The translations under genes were made by a program, and so were the position numbers. DNA of 44,046 bases. Origin: JAZNQL01 sp045531205 (GTDB taxonomy: Bacteria; Bacillota; Clostridia; UMGS1883; UMGS1540). The DNA lies in assembly GCA_045531205.1 (NCBI GenBank), contig JAZSDN010000055.1:1-44046 (forward strand), read 5' to 3'. The notes beneath the pieces are model-generated. The model did not search any database. It was given only the letters and a program-made list of their open reading frames with translations, and was not told the origin of the DNA. Shown here piece by piece: positions 25,686 through 33,619 of the stretch. Position 1 is the first letter of the stretch, and each line of letters begins with the position of its first letter.

Positions 25686-25717
25686 TAAGGGCATACCATA
25701 TCTCTGGTATGCCCTTA
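25686..25717 (-). terminator. Strong hairpin after the SLH surface-protein gene
   Basis: TAAGGGCATACCA (25686-25698) pairs with TGGTATGCCCTTA (25705-25717) around TATCTC, a 13-base perfect stem directly downstream of the minus-strand gene. The T-run is weak, but position and stability support a terminator. Confidence 0.7.
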
Positions 25718-25728
25718 CAAGCTATATT

Positions 25729-28700
25729 TTATTTGTTCGATTCTATAAATCTGTGAAGCATTGCTGCGATTTCTACTCTTGTAGCAAAATCTTTTGGATT
25801 GAGAGTGCTTTCTGTTCTACCCTTAATCATACCGCTGCCAACTGCCCACTGCATCGAGGCAATAGCATACTCGGAAATTTCATCAAAATCTTCATAAGAG
25901 AGGATGTTTGTATTTTCGCCAACACTCACATCGTAGCCCTTGTATTTTGCATATCTGTGCATAATAGCCGCAATCTGTTCTCTTAAGATATCCTGCTTTG
26001 GTGCATATTCAGTATCGGAATATCCTTTGATTATTCCGTTTTGCTGTCCCCAGACAACAGCCTTTGCATAATAAGCATCTTCTTCAATATCTTCAAAGGT
26101 AGCTTTGCCTGTAACCTCCGGTTCTCCCTCTGCACGATAGAGAACTGTTATCATCATCGCTCTTGTAATATTTCCGTTAGGTGTAAATGTGGTTTCTGTT
26201 GTACCTCTAAAAATATCATTTTCGATTACATAGTCTGTATCAAGGTGATACCACTGTGTAATATCAAGGTCACTGAATTTAAGCGACGGGCAATTATGAC
26301 CTGATGTGCCTGGCTTGTTGTCATCTTGGTTCGGTACTTTACTCCATTTTGCATAGAGGGTAAAGCCCTTTGTAACCTTTGTGTCAAAGTCGTATACACT
26401 TGTGAGTTCCTTGTCTGTATACCAACCTTCAAATGTGAAGCCGTCCTTTATAGGAGCTGTCGGCTCTGCAACCTTACTGTTTCTTGTTACAGTCTTGCTT
26501 GCAACAGCAGTTCCTCCGTTTGCTTCAAACTTAACTGTGTAGATTGATATTCCACCACCGCCGGAGGAGGATTTTCTGTTCCATTGTGCGTAAACCGTTG
26601 TATCTTTATCAAATACGGTGTCGGTTGTTATCTTATTTCCGCCTGTTTTTTCATCAAACCAGCCTTTAAAGTTATATCCGCTTCTTGTTGGGGTAGGCAA
26701 ACTTGCAAGTTTGCCTCCGACAGTTGCCATAGATTCAGGCTCTACCTTTCCACCGTTCGGATTAAAGGTAACGGTGTAGGTAATGGCAGTATATTCATCA
26801 ATTCTGGCATAGGTCAATGTATCAAAATCGGGGTTTTCGATAATTGCTCCGCTCTTGTTGTAAACCCCAAGTCCGTCACCGATAGAAGTAACATTAGAAG
26901 CGATAGCTAAAGAATCACCTTCAGCTGTCACAACACCTCCTGTGATGCTGATGTTATTACAATAAAGACCATAGCTCCTTGTACCGTTTCCACCTGTTGC
27001 GGTAACAACACCGTCTTCAACTGTGATATCACCGGGAAAAGCCATAATACCTATGGTATAACCGGAGGAAGCATTGCCGCCGGTTGCAGTAACATCTCCG
27101 CCTTTGATTATGATGTCATTGTTAGTAGCCAGACCTGCTACTACCGAGCCTTTTCCACCAGTTACAGTAACAATACCATCTTCAATTATGATATCACCAT
27201 ACATAGAAGTGATACCTATAGCCTGCCCGTCATCTGTTTCTCCGGCAGTGGCAGTGATTTCGCCGCCTTTGATTGTGATGTCACGTTCAACATAAATCGC
27301 ACTGGCATTTGCAGTTAACTCGCCATTGTTAACCTTTGCATTTAAGCTTCCGTCACCGGAAATTGTAAGTCCTGCATCAAGACAAACAACAGCCACAGAA
27401 TGACTTATATGTATACCATCCGGAACAACCACAATGCTGTTCTCTCCGTTAAGCACGAGGTTCAGTACACTATCGTTCTCTCCCTCATAATAAATACCCT
27501 CATGATAATCGGTGAAACTGTAATCATTCAGTGTAAGCGTGTTGGTGTCAGGTGTATAAACTGCCGTACCGCCGCTTGCATCGTAAAAAGTCAGTCTTTC
27601 CTCCGTAAACCTCTCTCCCCCAATCCAGAGATCGTAGGCGGCTACAGGCTCTGTTATAGTTACTGTAACACTGCCGCTTACTGCGTCATTGTTTTCGTTA
27701 TCCGCTGGAGTTGGATCGTAAAGTGCGGTTACTGTCCACACTCCTGCGCTTTCGGGCGTGATGGTGGCTGTCAGTGCATCGTTTGAATGAAGACCTGAAC
27801 CGCTGGTGGTTTCCCAGCTTACATCTGCATCATTAACTATTGTCCCGTTGGCTTTAACCTCTGCTGTAAGGGTAACCGTCTCGCCAACTACCGCTTCGGT
27901 TTTATCGGCAGAAACCGTAACGGTGTAGATAACGGGTGCAATCCTGAATGTTGCTTCCACATTCACAGCATACGCAGGCATTGTAAAGGTGTATATATTA
28001 TCTGTAACCTCGTCTGTCACATCTGTTCCGTCAACCATAAGGCTTTCAAGCTCATAACCGCTATTAGGGGTTATGGTAAGGTTAACGTTTGACAACCACG
28101 GAATATAATCGCTGTAAAGATTGTTATGTTCTACTATTCCGTTTGTTGAGTCTTTTATTCTTATCTCATAGGTAGGTGCATGAGCTATATTGACATTGAC
28201 TGTGTTGCCATATTGCGTATCTCTGTTTTCGACCATAACTGCTATAATCTTGTCTGAACCGAAAGAGTTGTTTAATATGTATGACAGATTGGATTCGCCA
28301 ATGGTAATTATAGCCTCTGTATCCGATTGAATACTCATATTGGTTATTACCCAGCCTGAACTTGATGTTTCTCCCTTAAAGAGTGCCTCAAGACCACCCG
28401 CTTCACTGAACTTTCTCAGGTTTTCGCCTTTGACAGTCAGCACAAAAGGATTACTGTCACTTACATAAAAGGTATTATTTCCCTCGATATATGCAGGGCT
28501 ATCGCTATTGAATATAACCTCATTAACAACGGGGGCAGAATCATCTGATAACTTGCCCACAGTGTAGGTCATATATGCGTCAAGTACATCTGTAGCATTG
28601 TTATCCGACGCGAAAAAGCTGTAGCCTTCGGGCAGCTTGATGGTGGAGTCAGAAACGGTTATCTGCGGAGTAACAGTACTCATTACGGACATATCCGACA

Positions 28701-29415
28701 CGGATGCACATTCCGAAAGGTCAAGCACACCGCCATGATATACGACTACGCCATAAGCTCCCGCAGTAAAGTCACCGTCAAGGATAGTCATGGTACCGGA
28801 CCATATATCAATGGGGTAATCCCCGGACGTGGTAAAAGTGCCGTCCTCAATGATCAGAGTGCCGAAATTGCTCAGTGCAAGTTTGTCAGACTCAAATGTT
28901 CCGTTTTTTATGGTGCACGAAGAGTCAGTCCCCAGAGAAACGGCTACTGCGCCTTCGTATCCTACGTAGTTTCCGTCCTCTATTATAACCTCGGCACCTT
29001 GTATAACAGTAAGAGCTTTGGAACCATAAGTCGTCGTACTTACCGTTCCATTGGTCTGCGCACTGTCGGTGAAGGTGACCTTTGTACCGGAGCCCGCAAC
29101 AGAGATGGTATGAGCGTTGCTGGTTATATTCTTACCTGCCAGGTCAAAGGTAAAGTTTCCCCGGTCAATGGAAAGGGTGCCGTAGCCGGTGGTAGCTGGA
29201 TCCATAGTGATATTATCAAGCAGCTTGAACGTCGAGCCCGGGTTGTCCTGTGCCACATTGATGGCCGCTACTATGTCGGTGTAGTTAGTGGTCACATCGC
29301 CGACGGTAACTGATACAATGCCGTCTTCTGCACTTACTGTCAGTGTAGCCGGTATAAACATCATAAGCATAGCTAAAGTTAAAAGCAACGCCGTTAATTT
29401 TTGAAACTTCTTCAT
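25729..29415 (-). CDS. Large secreted SLH-anchored repeat protein (beta-solenoid, Ig-like, InlB B-repeats)
   Basis: A 1228-residue cell-surface protein. A signal peptide (1-29, cleavage after VSA) is followed by a solenoid-like region of short repeats (about 45-260, such as VIIEDGNYVG and LIIEDGTFTT), a divergent InlB-like repeat (about 412-490), an Ig-like domain (about 495-590), a second solenoid (about 690-840, such as DIIIKGGDVTATGGN and DITVEDGVVTATGGN), two InlB B-repeats (about 875-940 and 957-1022, ending VYAQW and LYAKW) and three SLH domains (about 1046-1225) that bind secondary wall polymer. No catalytic motif is visible; adhesion or glycan binding is the likely role. GGAGGAA precedes the ATG, 20 bases after the tetR stop. 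G+C is much higher in the first part than in the SLH end. Confidence 0.85.
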   Translation of the reverse strand: MKKFQKLTALLLTLAMLMMFIPATLTVSAEDGIVSVTVGDVTTNYTDIVAAINVAQDNPGSTFKLLDNITMDPATTGYGTLSIDRGNFTFDLAGKNITSNAHTISVAGSGTKVTFTDSAQTNGTVSTTTYGSKALTVIQGAEVIIEDGNYVGYEGAVAVSLGTDSSCTIKNGTFESDKLALSNFGTLIIEDGTFTTSGDYPIDIWSGTMTILDGDFTAGAYGVVVYHGGVLDLSECASVSDMSVMSTVTPQITVSDSTIKLPEGYSFFASDNNATDVLDAYMTYTVGKLSDDSAPVVNEVIFNSDSPAYIEGNNTFYVSDSNPFVLTVKGENLRKFSEAGGLEALFKGETSSSGWVITNMSIQSDTEAIITIGESNLSYILNNSFGSDKIIAVMVENRDTQYGNTVNVNIAHAPTYEIRIKDSTNGIVEHNNLYSDYIPWLSNVNLTITPNSGYELESLMVDGTDVTDEVTDNIYTFTMPAYAVNVEATFRIAPVIYTVTVSADKTEAVVGETVTLTAEVKANGTIVNDADVSWETTSGSGLHSNDALTATITPESAGVWTVTALYDPTPADNENNDAVSGSVTVTITEPVAAYDLWIGGERFTEERLTFYDASGGTAVYTPDTNTLTLNDYSFTDYHEGIYYEGENDSVLNLVLNGENSIVVVPDGIHISHSVAVVCLDAGLTISGDGSLNAKVNNGELTANASAIYVERDITIKGGEITATAGETDDGQAIGITSMYGDIIIEDGIVTVTGGKGSVVAGLATNNDIIIKGGDVTATGGNASSGYTIGIMAFPGDITVEDGVVTATGGNGTRSYGLYCNNISITGGVVTAEGDSLAIASNVTSIGDGLGVYNKSGAIIENPDFDTLTYARIDEYTAITYTVTFNPNGGKVEPESMATVGGKLASLPTPTRSGYNFKGWFDEKTGGNKITTDTVFDKDTTVYAQWNRKSSSGGGGISIYTVKFEANGGTAVASKTVTRNSKVAEPTAPIKDGFTFEGWYTDKELTSVYDFDTKVTKGFTLYAKWSKVPNQDDNKPGTSGHNCPSLKFSDLDITQWYHLDTDYVIENDIFRGTTETTFTPNGNITRAMMITVLYRAEGEPEVTGKATFEDIEEDAYYAKAVVWGQQNGIIKGYSDTEYAPKQDILREQIAAIMHRYAKYKGYDVSVGENTNILSYEDFDEISEYAIASMQWAVGSGMIKGRTESTLNPKDFATRVEIAAMLHRFIESNK

Positions 29416-29435
29416 AAATAATTCCTCCGTCCTAT

Positions 29436-30119
29436 TTAATTTAGTCTTTTCACAAATTTGCCAAACATTTCTTCTGCAATTGTTTCGCAGTCAAGTGCTG
29501 TGACTTTTTTTATGGTTTCTTTTCTTTCTTTTTCAGGAATGTTATATATCTTCATAATTGAGTCAAGAAACAAGCTTATTTTATCGTTGAGAGAAAAGTA
29601 TCTGGTGCAGGGTGTTGTAAATGCTGCAAGTTCAATCCCGCTTGCAATATTTTCTATGGTTCTGAAATCCTCCTCTGACCAACCAGACAATTTATCCTTA
29701 AATAAATGATAATTTTTCTTTGCCGCCCAGTCTTTTATATAGTCAAAAGTGGCAGGATGGCTATATGCTGCATAGTACAAATCATAAGCTTTCGCATTTG
29801 CCTCACAAAGAGCAATCTGAACTGCTATTTCAATTCCGTATGAATAAAGACAGTCATTTACCTTTGCCAGTGCATCGTCAATAACATCCAAGTGAAAGTC
29901 CATAATCTCTTCAACAAGAACACGGAGCAAATCTTCCTTAACTTTATAATGGTATGTTATTGTTCCAAGGCCTATTCCCGATTCTTCTGCTATTTGTCTG
30001 TGTGTTGTTTTTGAAAACCCCTGCTCCAAAAATAACTTTGTTGCACTTCTTATAATCTTTATTTCGGTTTCTGATAAGGGAGTTATCATGTTATGTCTTT
30101 TAATAATGCTGTTCAACAT
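29436..30119 (-). CDS. TetR/AcrR family transcriptional regulator
   Basis: A 227-residue repressor-type protein. The N-terminal helix-turn-helix spans about residues 20-66, with ATKLFLEQGFSKTTHRQIAE and SGIGLGTITYHYKVKEDLL. The C-terminal ligand domain is unassigned. AAGGAGAAGG precedes the ATG. It has a near-consensus promoter overlapped downstream by a GTAC-AA-GTAC inverted repeat, which suits autoregulation. The SLH surface-protein gene follows 20 bases on with no terminator, so the regulator and surface protein are probably cotranscribed. Confidence 0.87.
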   Translation of the reverse strand: MLNSIIKRHNMITPLSETEIKIIRSATKLFLEQGFSKTTHRQIAEESGIGLGTITYHYKVKEDLLRVLVEEIMDFHLDVIDDALAKVNDCLYSYGIEIAVQIALCEANAKAYDLYYAAYSHPATFDYIKDWAAKKNYHLFKDKLSGWSEEDFRTIENIASGIELAAFTTPCTRYFSLNDKISLFLDSIMKIYNIPEKERKETIKKVTALDCETIAEEMFGKFVKRLN

Positions 30120-30140
30120 TTTTACCTTCTCCTTGTTTTT

Positions 30141-30182
30141 TAGTACAAGTACAATTATACATTAGTTTTATAGTAATGTCAA
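30141..30182 (-). promoter_or_regulatory. Consensus promoter and candidate operator of the tetR gene
   Basis: On the minus strand: -35 TTGACA (30177-30182), 17-base spacer, -10 TATAAT (30154-30159), a perfect sigma-A consensus. Immediately downstream GTAC-TT-GTAC (30143-30152) forms an inverted repeat over the expected transcription start, a plausible binding site for the encoded TetR protein. Confidence 0.75.
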
Positions 30183-30227
30183 TATAATTATGCAAAATTT
30201 TCCGAATTGTTTTTTATTGATTACAAA

Positions 30228-30292
30228 GGCAATTTAGTTACAAAGTAATTTAGCGTGCTTTTGCACATTCAGCTTGCGGCACGCGCATTTAG
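30228..30292. repeat. Short hairpin-module stretch (ATTTAG spacers)
   Basis: GTTAC/GTAAT-like arms around AAA, GTGC/GCAC around TTTT and GC-rich GCGGCACGCGC occur between repeated ATTTAG(C) units. The layout resembles the modular arrays but is smaller and more degraded. No gene is present from 30120 to 30344. Confidence 0.4.
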
Positions 30293-30315
30293 CCGAATAA
30301 AACAATTCGTATTTC

Positions 30316-30347
30316 AAAAAAATCCGCCCATAAGGGCGGATTTTTTA
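30316..30347 (-). terminator. Terminator after the acyl-CoA synthetase-like gene
   Basis: AAAAAATCCGCCC (30317-30329) pairs with GGGCGGATTTTTT (30334-30346) around ATAA. On the minus strand seven T follow (complement of 30316-30322). It overlaps the gene's stop codon. Confidence 0.88.
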
Positions 30348-31934
30348 TAAATATCTTTTTATTTTTCCTGTACTGGTTTTTGCCATTTCGTTTTCTAAAA
30401 GAGTATAGCGGTTTATTCTTTTATAGCTTATAAGCTGGCTGTTTACCGATTCTATGTGTTTTTTTATTGCATCCTCTTTTTCGCCTTCAAAACCGTCATC
30501 TGCTACTATTTTACAGCATATATCGTCGCCTTCTGCATACACTACACACTCTTTTATTGCAGGCGAAAGGTTGATAAGAGTTTCAAGTTCTTCGGGGAAT
30601 ACGTTTTTGCCGTTTGAAAGAACTATTACATTCTTTTTTCGTCCCGATATAAAAATATATCCGTCTTTATCCACACTTCCCATATCGCCTGTATAAATCC
30701 AGCCGTCTTTTATGATTTCGGCGGTCTGCTCGGGGTCGTTATAATAGCCAAGCATTATATTTTCGCCTCTTGCAATAATTTCGCCTATTCCGTTTTCGCC
30801 CGGGTTATGAATTTTAACTTCAACTCCCGGAATTGCAGGGCCTACCGAATTTTTTCTCATGTGTGTATCATTTTCTGCTGAAAGCACAGGCGATGTTTCT
30901 GTAAGACCGTACCCTTGAATAGAGAGAATGCCAACATCGTTGAAAAACTTTAAAACTTCAGGCGATGCCGCTGCAGCACCTATTATAATAAGTCTTAATC
31001 TTCCGCCCATACCATCGATTACTTGTTTAAATAACTTTCTTCGTATATCAATTCCAAACTTTCTTAATATATTAGAAAGCAAAAGTGCAAATTTTATGGT
31101 TTTTACTTTACCGCTCGCCTCAAGTTTTCTATTAACTGCAAGCATCATTTCTTCTATGATTCTGGGTACGCCTACAAATATGGTTACTCCGTATTCTTTT
31201 AAGCATTTTGCAATTCTAAGTCCTTCACAGAACACATTGCACATACCAAACGAAAGGAAGAGCATTGTCTGTACCATACCAAAGGTATGATGAAATGGTA
31301 ACAATGCCATATTAACATCGGTAGAATACAATTTTTCCCAAAGACTCATTGAATAAATATTTGCAGTAATATTATTTTGCGACAGCATAACTGCTTTTGA
31401 GGCAGAAGTTGTTCCCGAAGTAAAGAGTAATAAACTCATTTTGTGCGGGTCAATAACAATATCTTTGTAGTCTTTTTCGTTATCTGCTTCTTTGCCCTCT
31501 GTAAGAAAATCTTCAAATTCTTTATCCTCTGTACAAATTTTTTCTATATTATAATCTGTTACTCTTTCTTTAAATTCTGCCCCGTAAAAAAGAGCAACCG
31601 CCTCCGAACGTCTTAACTGGTCTTCTATTTCATAATCAAGCAAAGCCCTGTCCAAAGGAACTATAACTCCCCCTGCCGAAACTGCTGCCAAAAATACCAC
31701 TACCCATTCGTAGCTGTTTTTTCCTATTACAGCAATTCGCTTTCCTGCAAGGCCTCTTTTCATAAGTGCACGCGATAAATATTCTACTTCTTTATTTAAT
31801 CTATAATATGTAACATCGTCATAATATACTTTTTTGTTTTCATCTTTCTTTTTAATCTTAAATGCAATATTGTCCCGAAACTCTACTGCACAAGTTTCAA
31901 TCATTTCTCTTAAATGCTGATATTTCTTTGACAT
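30345..31934 (-). CDS. AMP-binding acyl-CoA synthetase-like protein
   Basis: A 529-residue adenylate-forming enzyme that probably activates a long-chain fatty acid with ATP and CoA. The AMP-binding signature LLLFTSGTTSASKAVMLS lies at about 168-185, then GYGLTETSPV, YTGDMGSVDKDGYIFISGR, and KTSTGKIKR with its catalytic lysine at the extreme C terminus. The protein is slightly short for FadD but complete. CGGAGATGGG precedes the ATG. It has its own promoter (31980-32008) back to back with that of a DUF1836 protein, which may regulate it. The substrate could instead be another carboxylic acid. Confidence 0.85.
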   Translation of the reverse strand: MSKKYQHLREMIETCAVEFRDNIAFKIKKKDENKKVYYDDVTYYRLNKEVEYLSRALMKRGLAGKRIAVIGKNSYEWVVVFLAAVSAGGVIVPLDRALLDYEIEDQLRRSEAVALFYGAEFKERVTDYNIEKICTEDKEFEDFLTEGKEADNEKDYKDIVIDPHKMSLLLFTSGTTSASKAVMLSQNNITANIYSMSLWEKLYSTDVNMALLPFHHTFGMVQTMLFLSFGMCNVFCEGLRIAKCLKEYGVTIFVGVPRIIEEMMLAVNRKLEASGKVKTIKFALLLSNILRKFGIDIRRKLFKQVIDGMGGRLRLIIIGAAAASPEVLKFFNDVGILSIQGYGLTETSPVLSAENDTHMRKNSVGPAIPGVEVKIHNPGENGIGEIIARGENIMLGYYNDPEQTAEIIKDGWIYTGDMGSVDKDGYIFISGRKKNVIVLSNGKNVFPEELETLINLSPAIKECVVYAEGDDICCKIVADDGFEGEKEDAIKKHIESVNSQLISYKRINRYTLLENEMAKTSTGKIKRYL

Positions 31935-31979
31935 AACCCATCTCCGTTCTAAATATTACTTTATCTAGTTTTCGATACT

Positions 31980-32008
31980 ATATTACCACGAGTTAATAAC
32001 TTTGTCAA
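31980..32008 (-). promoter_or_regulatory. Promoter for the acyl-CoA synthetase-like gene
   Basis: On the minus strand: -35 TTGACA (32003-32008), 17-base spacer, -10 TAATAT (31980-31985). Its -35 box is only 8 bases from the divergent -35 at 32017. Confidence 0.75.
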
Positions 32009-32016
32009 GAAATTAC

Positions 32017-32045
32017 TTGAATTTTATATTAAAATGTTTTATAAT
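32017..32045 (+). promoter_or_regulatory. Promoter for the DUF1836 gene
   Basis: -35 TTGAAT (32017-32022), 17-base spacer, -10 TATAAT (32040-32045). Its position rules out an ATG at 32034 as the translation start. Confidence 0.75.
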
Positions 32046-32078
32046 ATATTCAAGATTAAAAAGAAAGTCGGTTTTTTT

Positions 32079-32639
32079 ATGTATGTAAAAAAAGAAAAGC
32101 TTATATCATCTTTTACCGAAATTGAAGGTGTGCTTACCACATATTCACTCCCATCGTGGGATGCTTTGCCTGAAATTGAGTTGTATATGGACCAGGTAAT
32201 TTCTCTTTTAACCAAATATCTTGAAGTGTATGACAGTGCTATGAATATTCTCCACCCGATTACCCCTGCTATGATAAATAACTATGTTAAGCTGAAGATT
32301 ATTCCTGCACCGCAAAGGAAAAAGTATTCAAAAGTTCATCTTGCATATTTGCTTATTGTATGTACTTTGAAGCAAACACTTGATATGTCTACTATTCAGC
32401 AAATTATTCCTGTAACGCTTGACGAAAATTCGGTAAGAAAAACTTATGATTCTTTTGTGAAAAATCAGCATAAGGCTTTCAACTATGTTTTTCAGCAAAC
32501 CCGTGCAGTAGCCGACCCTATTTTTACATTGGAAGGCGATAATCAGGACAGAATGAACGATTTAATTATGCAGCTTTCTGTTTCTGCAAATCTTTTTAAG
32601 TTGCTTACCGAAAAAGTTACTCATTTGCCAAAAGAATAA
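32079..32639 (+). CDS. DUF1836 domain protein, MerR-like DNA-binding candidate
   Basis: A 186-residue cytoplasmic protein of the DUF1836 family, found in many Firmicutes. The central region ITPAMINNYVKLKIIPAPQR followed by KYSKVHLAYLLIV resembles a MerR-type helix-turn-helix, so a regulatory role is likely but not shown. A helical C-terminal half follows. I start it at 32079 because the promoter -10 covers an ATG at 32034, and the family begins near this methionine; the ribosome site (AAGAAAG) is weak. It is divergent from the acyl-CoA synthetase-like gene, a possible target. Confidence 0.78.
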   Translation: MYVKKEKLISSFTEIEGVLTTYSLPSWDALPEIELYMDQVISLLTKYLEVYDSAMNILHPITPAMINNYVKLKIIPAPQRKKYSKVHLAYLLIVCTLKQTLDMSTIQQIIPVTLDENSVRKTYDSFVKNQHKAFNYVFQQTRAVADPIFTLEGDNQDRMNDLIMQLSVSANLFKLLTEKVTHLPKE

Positions 32640-32645
32640 AAATGA

Positions 32646-32690
32646 TTTAAAATTAAGGAGCAGTCTTGATGACTGCTCCTTAATTTTAAA
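32646..32690. terminator. Long inverted repeat between the convergent DUF1836 and aldolase genes
   Basis: TTTAAAATTAAGGAGCAGTC (32646-32665) pairs perfectly with 32671-32690 around TTGAT, a 20-base stem. It lies between converging genes and is A/T-rich at the base, consistent with a terminator for both. Classical T-tails are short. Confidence 0.75.
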
Positions 32691-32714
32691 AAATTGTATA
32701 TGAAATCATATTTT

Positions 32715-33599
32715 TCAGTTTAATTCGCCAATTTTTATAAGAGTTTCCTTAAGCACTCTTTTTCCTTCTTCGCTTATCTCCGGCATATAATCCTGATGGA
32801 ACAACCCTTCAAAGCCCAGCAAATTCATACAGTAAGTAAAACAAGGTGTCAGGCAATATTTAATCATTGTGTTACGAAGAAGAAGTATGTTATCAAGATA
32901 CATTCTTGCACCTTTAAAATCCTTCTTTTCAAGGCAATCATACATTTTTCTGCCGTTTTTGGGCGTGCAAGAAAACATACCGTCAAGGTTTTTACATATT
33001 CCCATCATATTGGCATAGTCAAAACTGTCAAGTCCACTGTAAAGACATTCAAATTCAGCCTCGGGATATTTTCTTCCTATTGCATGAATAAGCTCCCAGT
33101 CTGCAGTTTTAATACCTACAATATTCTTATGACCTATAATCTGCGAAATCACATTCATATTAACTTTGTACTTTGTAACAACGGCAAGGTCATAAACATA
33201 TACAGGATAAGGTGACTTATCTGCAATTTTCAAAAACCAGTTTACCGCCTGCTGGTCATTAACAAGCGCATAAAACGGAACTGTAAGAACTACACCATTA
33301 ATTTTTGCGTCGCCAATCATATCAATTCGTTCCATTACCTTTACAATGGAATTATCCATCACCCCTATAAAAAGCGGGAGTCTGCCGTTTACTTCATCAA
33401 TAGCTACACGCACTGCCTCTTTATAAGTACTGTTTTTTATATATGCTTCTTTTTCCATTGAGCCCATAAGCAAAAGTCCTGATGCACCGGCTTCTATCTG
33501 GTTTGAAATATGTCGTCTTAAAGATTTTTCTACAAGCTCTCCGCCTTCGTCAATAGGAGTTCCAAGTGCTGTATAAAATCCGTTTTTTAGTTTTCCCAT
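32715..33599 (-). CDS. DapA/NanA-family aldolase (dihydrodipicolinate synthase-like)
   Basis: A 294-residue class I aldolase of the N-acetylneuraminate lyase/dihydrodipicolinate synthase superfamily. The Schiff-base lysine is K164 (VGIKTAD) and the catalytic tyrosine Y136 (VYVYDLAV). The usual GTTGE motif is replaced by GSMEKE (46-51), so lysine synthesis is unlikely and the substrate is probably another 2-oxo acid sugar. It follows the sialidase-like gene by 20 bases, which favours a sialic-acid-like breakdown role, but no epimerase, kinase or transporter of that pathway is present. It ends at a 20-base-pair hairpin. Confidence 0.82.
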   Translation of the reverse strand: MGKLKNGFYTALGTPIDEGGELVEKSLRRHISNQIEAGASGLLLMGSMEKEAYIKNSTYKEAVRVAIDEVNGRLPLFIGVMDNSIVKVMERIDMIGDAKINGVVLTVPFYALVNDQQAVNWFLKIADKSPYPVYVYDLAVVTKYKVNMNVISQIIGHKNIVGIKTADWELIHAIGRKYPEAEFECLYSGLDSFDYANMMGICKNLDGMFSCTPKNGRKMYDCLEKKDFKGARMYLDNILLLRNTMIKYCLTPCFTYCMNLLGFEGLFHQDYMPEISEEGKRVLKETLIKIGELN

Positions 33600-33619
33600 A
33601 ATTTTGTCTCTCCCCTGAA

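Noticed and set aside
32034..32078. Upstream ATG for the DUF1836 protein
   Set aside because: It overlaps a TTGAAT-17-TATAAT promoter, so it would lie upstream of the transcript start.
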